A stretch of 7,217 bases of DNA from CAZDAM01 sp964503595 (GTDB lineage: Bacteria > Muiribacteriota > UBA6191): assembly GCA_964503595.1 (NCBI GenBank), contig CAZDAM010000137.1, positions 1 to 7,217 on the forward strand, written 5' to 3'. Below, in pieces: positions 1 to 6,237 of this stretch (position 1 is the first letter of the stretch; the number at the start of each line of letters is the position of its first letter). The position numbers and the translations under genes are program-made. Under the pieces are notes generated by a model. That model saw only the letters and a list, made by a program, of their open reading frames with translations. It was not told the origin of the DNA and ran no database searches.

Positions 1-17
1 CCGTGTGGAGGAGAGCA

Positions 18-46
18 ATAATAAATCTATGACAAGGGAATGTCAA
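18..46 (-). promoter_or_regulatory. Near-consensus sigma-70 promoter reading left out of the window
   Basis: On the minus strand there is a perfect -35 hexamer TTGACA (plus positions 46-41), a 17-base spacer and the -10 hexamer TATTAT (23-18), five of six matches to TATAAT. Transcription would start near position 10 and leave the window. A 5-base inverted repeat, TGACA-N6-TGTCA (30-45), covers the -35 and half of the spacer and could be an operator. The gene or RNA served lies outside the window. The match in both hexamers and the ideal spacing make this the best promoter in the window, though it is a sequence match only. Confidence 0.62.
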
Positions 47-173
47 ACATATTTTTTTGGTTTCCTGTTTTTTTCTCAAGCCCGCCATTCATGACCTGTT
101 CCATCCTGTTATCCCCAGAAACAACTTTCTTTGGAGCCCAATTAAGCCCTCTATCAATGACTTTGGATTCGCA

Positions 174-185
174 AGCGATATCGCT
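174..185. repeat. 12-bp perfect palindrome
   Basis: AGCGATATCGCT is a perfect 12-base inverted repeat with no spacer, about 60 bases upstream of the ligase start. It could be a binding site for a dimeric regulator of the ligase gene, or chance. No second copy was noticed nearby. Confidence 0.3.
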
Positions 186-234
186 GTCACATGCAGATAG
201 GATTCAATCTATGAAACGAGTAAGATGCAGTGAC

Positions 235-239
235 GGAGG
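235..239 (+). promoter_or_regulatory. Ribosome binding site of the GCS2 ligase gene
   Basis: GGAGG lies 4 bases before the ATG at 244. The spacing is slightly short, but it is the only strong Shine-Dalgarno sequence near the in-frame ATGs at 40, 211, 244 and 301, and it decides the start. Confidence 0.55.
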
Positions 240-243
240 AAAC

Positions 244-1542
244 ATGCCCAAAGAACTATGGCTTAAAAGAGCTGCTCAGGCTTCCCGACCTGAAGGCCCA
301 ATGACAATCGCTGTTGAACTGGAACATATCTCGCTGAGAAACGATCTCAGTCCGGTCACGATTCAGAACGATATTTCGCCTCTTCTTAAGAAAATGAGCC
401 AAGAGGATGGTGCCCGTCCAGGTGAGATCCTCAATGGCCTCTATTTCGGAATGAGTCATTCCTTTGGCAACATCACCCTGGAACCGGGATGCCAGATCGA
501 GCTTTCCTCTCTACCCCGCAATACCCTGAGCGAGCTCAAGTCCGATCTGGACAGCTTTATCGAAAAATTCCAGCAGGCCTCAGAAGGAAGAGTTCATCTT
601 TACGCGCTCTCGACCAACCCCCTTTACAATTCTTCGAAGGTTCCCCTTCTCCCCAAGCCCCGCTATCACATCATGAATGACCACTTCCCCCTTCAGGGAA
701 CTCACGGACGGGAAATGATGCGGACCACAGCCAGCGTTCAGGTCTGCCTGGATTACCGTAGTCTGGAGGACCTCAGCCGGCGAATGCGCCTGTCCCTGAG
801 AACACTGCCTTTTATCCGGGCGCTGTTTGCCGCAAGCCCGGTTGCCGGGGGACGCGATACCGGCCTCGAATCCTATCGTCATCACATCTGGCTCAATACA
901 GACAACCAACGCAGTGGCTTCATGCAAAGGCTTCTTCATAGAAATGCCGGCATTGAGGACTGGCTGAATCTGGTTCTGGACATGCCGCCTATGTTTGTCA
1001 AAACCCCCAAAGGCTATCAGGCATCAGGGGCAAAAAGCTTTTTTGATGCTATTCCGGGTGCAGAAGACAGGGAAGATGGGCTGGACCTTCTGGATCTTCA
1101 TGTCAGCCAGTGCTTTGCCGAACTTCGCTTCAAGCAGTGGATGGAATTCCGAACACCGGATTTATGTCCGCCCCCTTATCGCTTTGCTCCCGTAGCCATG
1201 CTGAAAGGCATGTTTTATGACGATATCGCCATAGAAAGCGCTGAGGCTCTGCTCTCGGATATCAAAGCCGAAGAAATCGCCAAGCTCTGGTCAACTCTGG
1301 CCCGAGACGGACTTGAAACCCCATTCCGCAAATTCACCATACGTGAAATCGCCAATGAAATGCTTGAAATCTCCTACGCCGGACTCAGTCGCCAGAACTC
1401 ACTGGAGACATCCTTTCTGGATGAATTCTGTAACCTCATTCTGGAGGACAAGCTAAGCGTTGCCAGCTGGATGCGCCACAGACTGGAAAAAGAATGTCGG
1501 GGCTCCATTGAGGAATTCACCCGCTTATTCAGAGTCGCCTGA
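244..1542 (+). CDS. gshA: Glutamate-cysteine ligase, GCS2 family (plant/EgtA-like)
   Basis: This 432-residue protein belongs to the GCS2 ATP-dependent carboxylate-amine ligases, which join L-glutamate and L-cysteine into gamma-glutamylcysteine, the first step of glutathione or, with EgtA, ergothioneine synthesis, in the cytoplasm. Family motifs seen: IAVELEHISL (22-31), the counterpart of the usual GxExE segment; ITLEPGCQIELSS (77-89); PRYHIMNDHFP followed by GREMMRTTASVQVCLDY (139-171); and MEFRTPDLCPPPYRFAPVAM (300-319) followed by LKGMFYDD. Length is normal for bacterial members. ATG 244 is chosen for its GGAGG and because the family fold begins soon after; ATG 301 would leave almost nothing before the first motif. 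No glutathione synthetase or ergothioneine gene is in the window, so the final product is unknown. The 3' end overlaps a convergent gene by 18 bp. Family assignment is firm; substrate is inferred. Confidence 0.88.
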   Translation: MPKELWLKRAAQASRPEGPMTIAVELEHISLRNDLSPVTIQNDISPLLKKMSQEDGARPGEILNGLYFGMSHSFGNITLEPGCQIELSSLPRNTLSELKSDLDSFIEKFQQASEGRVHLYALSTNPLYNSSKVPLLPKPRYHIMNDHFPLQGTHGREMMRTTASVQVCLDYRSLEDLSRRMRLSLRTLPFIRALFAASPVAGGRDTGLESYRHHIWLNTDNQRSGFMQRLLHRNAGIEDWLNLVLDMPPMFVKTPKGYQASGAKSFFDAIPGAEDREDGLDLLDLHVSQCFAELRFKQWMEFRTPDLCPPPYRFAPVAMLKGMFYDDIAIESAEALLSDIKAEEIAKLWSTLARDGLETPFRKFTIREIANEMLEISYAGLSRQNSLETSFLDEFCNLILEDKLSVASWMRHRLEKECRGSIEEFTRLFRVA

Positions 1543-1947
1543 GGCTATACCAAGGTGGGCCAGAAGCTGCCTTCTGCGGGTTCCCCAGAAACCTGCCAGC
1601 CGGAATGGGTCCTGGCCTTCGAGCCTGAGAAAGGAAAGAGCTTTCAGATCCCCTATGAGAATCGTGATTCCAAGCTTCAGTTCCTCTCCGACAATCCGGG
1701 GGAGGATCTTCTGAAAGGAAGATGCCAATCGAAAACCGGTGGACTGAATTATGAAGCCCGCAAGACGGGTAAACTCCTGATCAGTTAAATCGGTCAGACA
1801 GGAATGCTTCTCGGAGTAGCGGTTGTTCCAATCGACAATGAGCTGAAAATCAAGGTGGGCCAGAACAGCCGCCAGAATCTCGCGGGTTGAGGCCGATTCC
1901 TCACAGGGTTTTTTGGCCAGTACATCGTAGTCCACTGTCTCATCCAT
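1525..1947 (-). CDS. Hypothetical protein, 140 aa, with weak CheR N-domain resemblance
   Basis: I do not recognise a family with confidence. The gene fills the gap between the ligase gene and der. It starts at an ATG preceded by AGGA five bases upstream, and uses codons like its neighbours (frequent CTG, CTT, GCC, ATT), so it is probably real. The product is soluble, with no signal peptide or membrane helix. It is acidic at the N-terminus, with predicted helices around 22-39 and 55-107. Residues 54-100 (LTDQEFTRLAGFIIQSTGFRL onward, then ILPRIVGEELKLGI) recall the helical N-terminal domain of CheR methyltransferases, which has a similar F-x2-LA-x2-I-x3-TG-x-x-L pattern, but no SAM-binding domain follows. 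LAHL occurs twice, at 29-32 and 129-132, encoded by identical 15-base stretches. It is convergent with the ligase gene, overlapping its stop, and divergent from der. Confidence 0.68.
   Translation of the reverse strand: MDETVDYDVLAKKPCEESASTREILAAVLAHLDFQLIVDWNNRYSEKHSCLTDLTDQEFTRLAGFIIQSTGFRLASSFQKILPRIVGEELKLGITILIGDLKALSFLRLEGQDPFRLAGFWGTRRRQLLAHLGIASGDSE
1551..1565. repeat. 15-bp direct repeat, copy 1
   Basis: CAAGGTGGGCCAGAA is identical to the copy at 1851-1865. It lies inside the minus-strand hypothetical gene and encodes LAHL near its C-terminus (residues 129-132). Confidence 0.5.
1851..1865. repeat. 15-bp direct repeat, copy 2
   Basis: This is the second exact copy, starting exactly 300 bases after the first. 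It is read in the same frame of the minus-strand gene and encodes LAHL at residues 29-32. The flanking sequences do not match. Confidence 0.5.
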
Positions 1948-1976
1948 GAATTTCCTGTCTCCCTACCTGAAACTTC

Positions 1977-1985
1977 TGCTATCAT
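1977..1985 (+). promoter_or_regulatory. Possible extended -10 promoter of the der operon
   Basis: TGCTATCAT matches the extended -10 form TGnTATAAT with one mismatch. Transcription would start near 1992, giving a leader of about 20 bases before der. No good -35 hexamer lies 16-18 bases upstream, as is common for extended -10 promoters. The 63-bp spacer (1948-2010) must also hold the start signals of the divergent hypothetical gene, so the two promoters may overlap. Confidence 0.33.
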
Positions 1986-1997
1986 CGCCCACTTTTT

Positions 1998-2003
1998 GAG
2001 GAG
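1998..2003 (+). promoter_or_regulatory. Ribosome binding site of der
   Basis: GAGGAG lies seven bases before ATG 2011. It fixes the Der start there rather than at the in-frame TTG at 1996, whose own codon runs into this site. Confidence 0.75.
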
Positions 2004-2010
2004 CAATATC

Positions 2011-3339
2011 ATGACAAAACCAGCCGTAGCCATCGTTGGACGGCCCAATGTGGGCAAGTCTACACTGTTCAATCGTCTGACGGAAAGCCGTCAGGCCATT
2101 ATGATTGATCAACCCGGCACCACTCGCGACAGAATTTATGGAACCCTTGATCTGGGAAAACGCAGTGTGACCGTGATTGATACCGGCGGGCTGGAACTCA
2201 TCTCCAATGATGACCCGATTCAGCGCATGATTCAGATGCAGGCCGACGTTGCCATTTCAGAAGCCAGCCTGATCCTCTTCATTGTTGATGGCAAGACCGG
2301 TATCACCTCTCTTGATGAGAGCATTGCCGAATACCTGAGAAAATCAGGCCGTAAAGTCCTGCTTTTCGTCAATAAAATCGATGACTACAAGAAGGCCGCC
2401 GAAGCCGTGGACTTCTACAGTCTTGCCATGGGAGAACCCATCTGGATGTCCTCCCTGCACGGTCTCAATCTTGATCCCCTGCTTTCAGCCATTGAAGAAG
2501 AGCTCCCCGAAGAAGAAGAAACAGGTCACGCCGATCGCCCGATTCGTCTGGCGATTGTCGGTCAGCCCAATGTAGGGAAATCCACCCTTCTGAACTGCTT
2601 TTTGAAAACAGATCGGGTTTTGACCGACAACAAGGCCGGTACAACCAGAGATCCAATCGAAGTTCCTTTTGAAATGCAGGGAAAAACCTTTGAGCTCGTG
2701 GATACTGCCGGAATTCGACGTGTCAATCAGCTGAAGGAGCACGTAGACAAAATCTCCGTCATCTTCGCTGAGAAACAGATCGCTGAAGCAGACATCGTTC
2801 TTTTTGTCTTCGATGTCACTCGCCCTCTTGCCCAGCAGGACAAGCGCATTGCCGGCATGATTCTGGAACAGAACAAACCCTGTATTGCCGTGGCCAACAA
2901 GTGGGACGAGGTCGAAAACAAGGAAGAAAGAATGAAGGAGCTCCAGGACGAGTTCGAGGAAGACCTGTACTTCCTCAAATGGTGTCCTCTGGTCACCATC
3001 TCCGCCCTGACCTCTTCAAGAGTTGCCAAGCTTCAGGACAAAATCATGGAGCTGATCGACAAACTGGACGTCAAGGTTTCCACCCATGAGCTGAACAATC
3101 TGATCAAGGAAGCCATGACCCTTCACCAGCCCCCGGGCTACAAGGGCCGCCAGCTCAAAATCTACTACGTCACTCAGGTTCCCAATAAGCGGGCCACCTT
3201 TCTGTTTCACGTAAACAGTGCAGGACTCGTGCATTTCTCCTATCATCGTTATCTGGAAAACCTCTTGCGCAAGCATTACGGCTTTGAAGGCCTTCCCCTG
3301 AGATTGATTTTCAGAGGAAAAGATGACAAGGAACAATGA
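2011..3339 (+). CDS. der: Ribosome-associated GTPase Der (EngA)
   Basis: Der is a tandem GTPase that binds the 50S subunit and is needed for its late assembly. The 442-residue product has the whole architecture. G domain 1 has P-loop GRPNVGKS (10-17), PGTTRD (35-40), DTGG (57-60) and NKID (121-124). An acidic linker with EEELPEEEE (162-170) follows. G domain 2 has GQPNVGKS (184-191), AGTTRD (209-214), DTAG (231-234) and NKWD (296-299). A C-terminal KH-like domain (about 350-437) contains KIYYVTQVPNK and FSYHRYLENLLRKHYGFEGLPLRLIFR-type sequence. All nucleotide-binding motifs are intact. The length is close to short members such as the Bacillus protein and shorter than E. coli's. The KH domain is slightly divergent, with KRATFLFHVN in place of the usual PPTF segment. 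It is the first gene of the five-gene operon, and its stop overlaps the plsY start in ATGA. Confidence 0.97.
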   Translation: MTKPAVAIVGRPNVGKSTLFNRLTESRQAIMIDQPGTTRDRIYGTLDLGKRSVTVIDTGGLELISNDDPIQRMIQMQADVAISEASLILFIVDGKTGITSLDESIAEYLRKSGRKVLLFVNKIDDYKKAAEAVDFYSLAMGEPIWMSSLHGLNLDPLLSAIEEELPEEEETGHADRPIRLAIVGQPNVGKSTLLNCFLKTDRVLTDNKAGTTRDPIEVPFEMQGKTFELVDTAGIRRVNQLKEHVDKISVIFAEKQIAEADIVLFVFDVTRPLAQQDKRIAGMILEQNKPCIAVANKWDEVENKEERMKELQDEFEEDLYFLKWCPLVTISALTSSRVAKLQDKIMELIDKLDVKVSTHELNNLIKEAMTLHQPPGYKGRQLKIYYVTQVPNKRATFLFHVNSAGLVHFSYHRYLENLLRKHYGFEGLPLRLIFRGKDDKEQ

Positions 3340-3950
3340 GTGAAGCCACAGTTTTTGCCCTGATCGGGGCCTATCTTGCCGGCTCCATCCCTTCCAGCTA
3401 CTGGATTGGAAGAGTTTTCTATGGCATCCGCCTGGATCAGGAAGGCAGCCGCAATCTCGGAGCAACCAATGCTTTAAGGGTTATGGGAAAACCCGCCGGG
3501 ATTGCTTCCCTGATTCTGGACATGGCCAAGGGAGTCGTAGCCGTTTTCCTGGCCCGCTATCTCCTGCCTGAATCCCCCGACTGGCATCTCGCTGCCGGAT
3601 TTGTCGCCATCCTGGGACACAGTTTTTCCGTCTTTGTCCGCTTCAAGGGCGGCAAGGGTGTGGCGACTTCAGCCGGAGTTTTTCTGGCTCTGGCCCCCAA
3701 ATCCCTGGGTGCTTCCCTTCTTCTGTTTGCCCTTATAGTCGGCTTGACCCGCTATGTTTCTCTGGGCAGCATTCTGGCTGCCCTGAGCCTCCCTGGGCTG
3801 ATCTGGCATTTCCAGCCCGGACAGAACCGGCTCCTGGGTTTCAGTATCGTGATTGCCCTGTTTGTGGTTTACCGACACCGCTCCAATATGAGCCGGCTGC
3901 TGAAGGGGGAGGAAAACAAGCTGGGTAAAAAAAGTGAGAGGAAATCATGA
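3336..3950 (+). CDS. plsY: Acyl-phosphate:glycerol-3-phosphate acyltransferase PlsY
   Basis: PlsY is an inner-membrane enzyme that moves the acyl group from acyl-phosphate (made by PlsX, not in this window) to position 1 of sn-glycerol-3-phosphate, giving lysophosphatidic acid. The 204-residue protein has the usual length, multiple hydrophobic helices and the family motifs: AGSIPSSYWIGR (15-26), GSRNLGATNALRVMG (37-51) followed by D62 and K65, GHSFSVFVRFKGGKGVAT (94-111), and a C-terminal YRHRSNMSRLLKGEENKLG (179-197). The tail is lysine-rich. The start ATG lies in an ATGA overlap with the der stop, with AAGGA just upstream, so translation is likely coupled. The next gene, gpsA, makes its substrate. 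Confidence 0.96.
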   Translation: MSEATVFALIGAYLAGSIPSSYWIGRVFYGIRLDQEGSRNLGATNALRVMGKPAGIASLILDMAKGVVAVFLARYLLPESPDWHLAAGFVAILGHSFSVFVRFKGGKGVATSAGVFLALAPKSLGASLLLFALIVGLTRYVSLGSILAALSLPGLIWHFQPGQNRLLGFSIVIALFVVYRHRSNMSRLLKGEENKLGKKSERKS

Positions 3951-4951
3951 GTTCCATTGTAGTTGTTGGTGCCGGGAACTGGGGCACGACCGTAGCAGCT
4001 CTGCTTGCTTCCAATGGACGGGACTGCACTTTGTGGTTTCGCTCCGAGGAACACTGCCAGAAGACCAGAGACTCCGGGTTCAACGAAGACTATCTGCCTG
4101 ATGTCCCCCTCCCCAAAAATCTGGCCCTGAGCACAAACCCCGACCTCTTCTCTCAGGCTGAGGACCTGATTCTGGCTCTTCCCTGCAATGCCTTGAGGGG
4201 CTTTCTGGAAACCTATGGCCCCCAGATTCGCCCACAGACCGGGATCCTCAGCCTCGCAAAGGGCATGGAAACCTCCACAGGGTTCAGACCCACGGAAATT
4301 ATTCAGAAAATTCTCCCGGAGCACTACAAGGTGGCAGCTTTGAGCGGGCCGAATATTGCCTCGGAAATTGCTCGTGGCAAACCGGCAACCGCCGTGATTG
4401 CCTCAAGCCTGCCAAGCTATTCCCAGCATCTGCAGAAACTCATGGCCACGGAGACTTTTCGGACCTATACCAATCCCGATGTTCTGGGAGTTGAAATCTG
4501 TGGCGCCCTGAAAAATATCATTGCCATTGGGGCCGGAGTCTGCCAGGAACTCGATCTGGGTGACAATGCTCTTGCGGCTCTGATCACCAGAGGGATTGCC
4601 GAAATCAGCCGCTACGGCCATTATTTCGGGGCCAACCCCATGACTTTCATGGGTATGGCCGGAGTTGGGGATTTGACCGTGACCTGCATGTCCCGCCATT
4701 CCCGCAACAACCGTCTGGGACATCTTCTGGCCCGGGGGGCCACTCTGGAAGAAGCCAGGGCCCAGACCCGCATGGTTACGGAAGGGGTCCACACCTGTCG
4801 CACCGTGGTGAAAATCGCCCAGGAACATAATATCTACATGCCAATCTGCAGCGCTGTCGGGCAACTTCTTTTTGAAGGCATCAAAGCGGAAGAAGCCATT
4901 CAGAATCTGATGCAGAACTCCCTGCGACCAGAAATGGATCGGATCCAGTGA
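3947..4951 (+). CDS. gpsA: NAD(P)+-dependent glycerol-3-phosphate dehydrogenase GpsA
   Basis: GpsA is a cytoplasmic enzyme that reduces dihydroxyacetone phosphate to sn-glycerol-3-phosphate, the phospholipid backbone used by PlsY next door. The 334-residue product is full length. The N-terminal Rossmann domain begins IVVVGAGNWGT (4-14). SLAKGME (102-108) and SGPNIASEIARGKP (133-146) are the usual substrate and cofactor segments. The helical C-terminal domain has EICGALKNIIAIGAG (183-197) with the catalytic-type Lys189, then GDNALAALITRG (205-216), TFMGMAGVGDLTVTC (233-247) with Asp242 and Thr246, and SRNNRLG (252-258) with Arg253 and Asn254. No expected residue is missing. The start is in an ATGA overlap with plsY, with AGAGGA upstream. 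The stop overlaps the GTG of the next gene. Confidence 0.97.
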   Translation: MSSIVVVGAGNWGTTVAALLASNGRDCTLWFRSEEHCQKTRDSGFNEDYLPDVPLPKNLALSTNPDLFSQAEDLILALPCNALRGFLETYGPQIRPQTGILSLAKGMETSTGFRPTEIIQKILPEHYKVAALSGPNIASEIARGKPATAVIASSLPSYSQHLQKLMATETFRTYTNPDVLGVEICGALKNIIAIGAGVCQELDLGDNALAALITRGIAEISRYGHYFGANPMTFMGMAGVGDLTVTCMSRHSRNNRLGHLLARGATLEEARAQTRMVTEGVHTCRTVVKIAQEHNIYMPICSAVGQLLFEGIKAEEAIQNLMQNSLRPEMDRIQ

Positions 4952-6237
4952 AACTCCTGCTTCTGCTCCTGCTGGCTTCCTGCTCATGGTCTGAATTTGA
5001 TTTCAAAGCCAGATTCAGCCGGGAATCCACTTCTCTGGATTCCTCCGGAGCGGATCCTCGCCAGTACGGAGGACTCGCCGCCACCGATGAAGTCCTGTTT
5101 GCCTCTGATGCCGAAAATCATAGCATCAGAAGGATCAGCCCGAATGGAGGGCTGATGGGTCTGATTGAGCCAGATCCCCCTTTCCAGAATCCCCTCGGAC
5201 TGGCCCTGAATGACAAACGGCTTGCCGTTGTGGATGGCTCGGCCCATAAAATCCGCCTTTTTGACCTGAGCGGGCAAGAGTTGGGTGGCTTTGGAGAACG
5301 CGGCACTGGAGGAGGGCAGTTCTACTATCCCAAGGACATTGCCTTCAGTGAAGAAGAAAAGCTCTGGATTGTTTCGGACTATGGGAATCGGCGCATTCAG
5401 GCTTTTTTAGAAGATGGAACCTTCGCCCATCTTTTCGTCTACCGGGATCCCAAGACCGGTCAGCTTTCCTCACCACGTGGAATCGCCGTCCGGGGAAAAC
5501 GCCTCTATGCTGCCTATCCGGCAAGTCGGCGGGTTGTCATTCATCGGCTGGATGGCATTGATAAAATCGAATCTGAAATCACCCATCCCCGTCTGAACCA
5601 CCCGCAAGCCATCAGTGCCGGTCCTTCCGGCCTGATCTTCGTCTCGGATCAGGACGGAGAAATTCTGATTCTTTCTGAATCCGGAGAAGTTCAGGACTGG
5701 ATCTCCCTGAATTCGATGTTTGAGGGAGAGGTCGAACCTCAGGCCCTTCTAAGCGATCCTCTTGGAACTCTTTACATCGCCGACTCCAAGGGACACCGGG
5801 TTTTGCGAATTCCCGCATCCCCCCTCTTTCAGATTCTGGAAAAAGCTCGTCAGGACTATGCCGCCATGCGCTTTGAAGAAGCCCTGGCCGGTCTGACCCA
5901 GCTTCTGAACAGTGATCCGGAACATGCCAGGGCCCGTCGGGATGCCCTGGAAATCCTGCACCTTCTGGCCACCAGGGCCATTGAAGAGGAAAACTGGGAT
6001 CAGGCCTCCCAGTGCCTGAGTTCTGTCTTGAAAATCGAGCCCAGCAACAAATCTGCCGTTGCCCGCCTAAGAGTCGTGCGCTTTCGTCAGAACCTTCCCT
6101 GGATGCAGGATCTTCTGATCGGAGCCTCCTGCCTGATCTTTCTTTTTGTTCTGCTCTACTCTCTGGCCTTTCCGCGCACGGATTCAGATGTGCCGGAGGA
6201 ACTTCTGGATGTCCCAAGCGAAAAAGACCCGTCTTGA
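4948..6237 (+). CDS. Predicted lipoprotein: six-repeat NHL-like propeller, TPR pair, C-terminal membrane helix
   Basis: Function unknown. The 429-residue product starts at a GTG in a GTGA overlap with the gpsA stop. The N-terminus MKLLLLLLLASC is a short lipoprotein signal with lipobox LASC (9-12); Cys12 would be lipidated. Six NHL-like repeats follow, at about 40-67, 79-110, 125-159, 173-203, 216-247 and 263-290. Each has the form P-x-G/A-I/L-A, then a short L-x-V/I-x-D-x-x-N/H-x-x-I/V core (for example DYGNRRIQAF at 144-153 and DSKGHRVLRI at 279-288). Six fits one closed six-bladed beta-propeller. Two TPR-like helical hairpins lie at about 295-328 and 333-370 (AMRFEEALAGLTQLLNSDPE; NWDQASQCLSSVLKIEPSN). 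One membrane helix spans about 386-408, followed by an acidic 20-residue tail. If exported, propeller and TPRs would be periplasmic, held at both ends. Propeller and TPR suggest protein or ligand binding, not catalysis. Its place between gpsA and a murJ-family gene suggests an envelope role. Confidence 0.85.
   Translation: MKLLLLLLLASCSWSEFDFKARFSRESTSLDSSGADPRQYGGLAATDEVLFASDAENHSIRRISPNGGLMGLIEPDPPFQNPLGLALNDKRLAVVDGSAHKIRLFDLSGQELGGFGERGTGGGQFYYPKDIAFSEEEKLWIVSDYGNRRIQAFLEDGTFAHLFVYRDPKTGQLSSPRGIAVRGKRLYAAYPASRRVVIHRLDGIDKIESEITHPRLNHPQAISAGPSGLIFVSDQDGEILILSESGEVQDWISLNSMFEGEVEPQALLSDPLGTLYIADSKGHRVLRIPASPLFQILEKARQDYAAMRFEEALAGLTQLLNSDPEHARARRDALEILHLLATRAIEEENWDQASQCLSSVLKIEPSNKSAVARLRVVRFRQNLPWMQDLLIGASCLIFLFVLLYSLAFPRTDSDVPEELLDVPSEKDPS
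6195..6200 (+). promoter_or_regulatory. Ribosome binding site of the murJ-family gene
   Basis: GGAGGA lies eight bases before ATG 6209, inside the end of the lipoprotein gene. It supports a start that overlaps the upstream gene by 29 bp. Confidence 0.75.

Larger units (their letters stand above)
1..243. other. Intergenic region upstream of the GCS2 ligase gene
   Basis: No gene is supported here. It holds a leftward promoter (18-46), a short palindrome (174-185) and the ribosome binding site of the ligase gene. The ligase frame stays open upstream to an ATG at 40, but those 68 residues are Phe/Ser/Pro-rich, resemble no part of the family and have no good ribosome binding site. In the first two plus-strand frames, short open stretches run in from the left edge and stop at 19-21 and 92-94; either could be the tail of an upstream gene, but the leftward promoter argues for a divergent neighbour. 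I found no convincing rightward -35/-10 pair and no rho-independent terminator. Confidence 0.55.

Noticed and set aside
29..94. 21-codon plus-strand reading frame starting ATG 29
   Set aside because: The GGAGGAGAG upstream is too far from the ATG and the peptide has no recognisable feature; it may only be the tail of an unseen frame.
40..243. 68-residue N-terminal extension of the GCS2 ligase from ATG 40
   Set aside because: Low-complexity Phe/Ser/Pro-rich sequence with no family similarity or ribosome binding site; ATG 244 has GGAGG and gives the normal family length. The leftward promoter also overlaps this start.
580..939. 119-codon open frame on the minus strand inside the ligase gene
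   Set aside because: Lies opposite conserved GCS2 motifs, has no family likeness and no context.
1555..1788. 77-codon plus-strand frame after the ligase gene
   Set aside because: No ribosome binding site, and the minus-strand frame here has better codon use, length and start signals.
1996..2010. Upstream TTG start for Der
   Set aside because: It would place the Shine-Dalgarno sequence inside the coding region; ATG 2011 is ideally spaced and begins directly before the first G domain.
1968..2010. Minus-strand -35/-10 pair (TTGCTC, 17 bases, GATAGC) for the hypothetical gene
   Set aside because: Only three of six bases match in each hexamer, and it overlaps the der ribosome binding site; too weak to annotate.
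3869..4324. 151-codon open frame on the minus strand across plsY and gpsA
   Set aside because: Lies opposite the Rossmann motif of GpsA and the PlsY C-terminus; no independent support.
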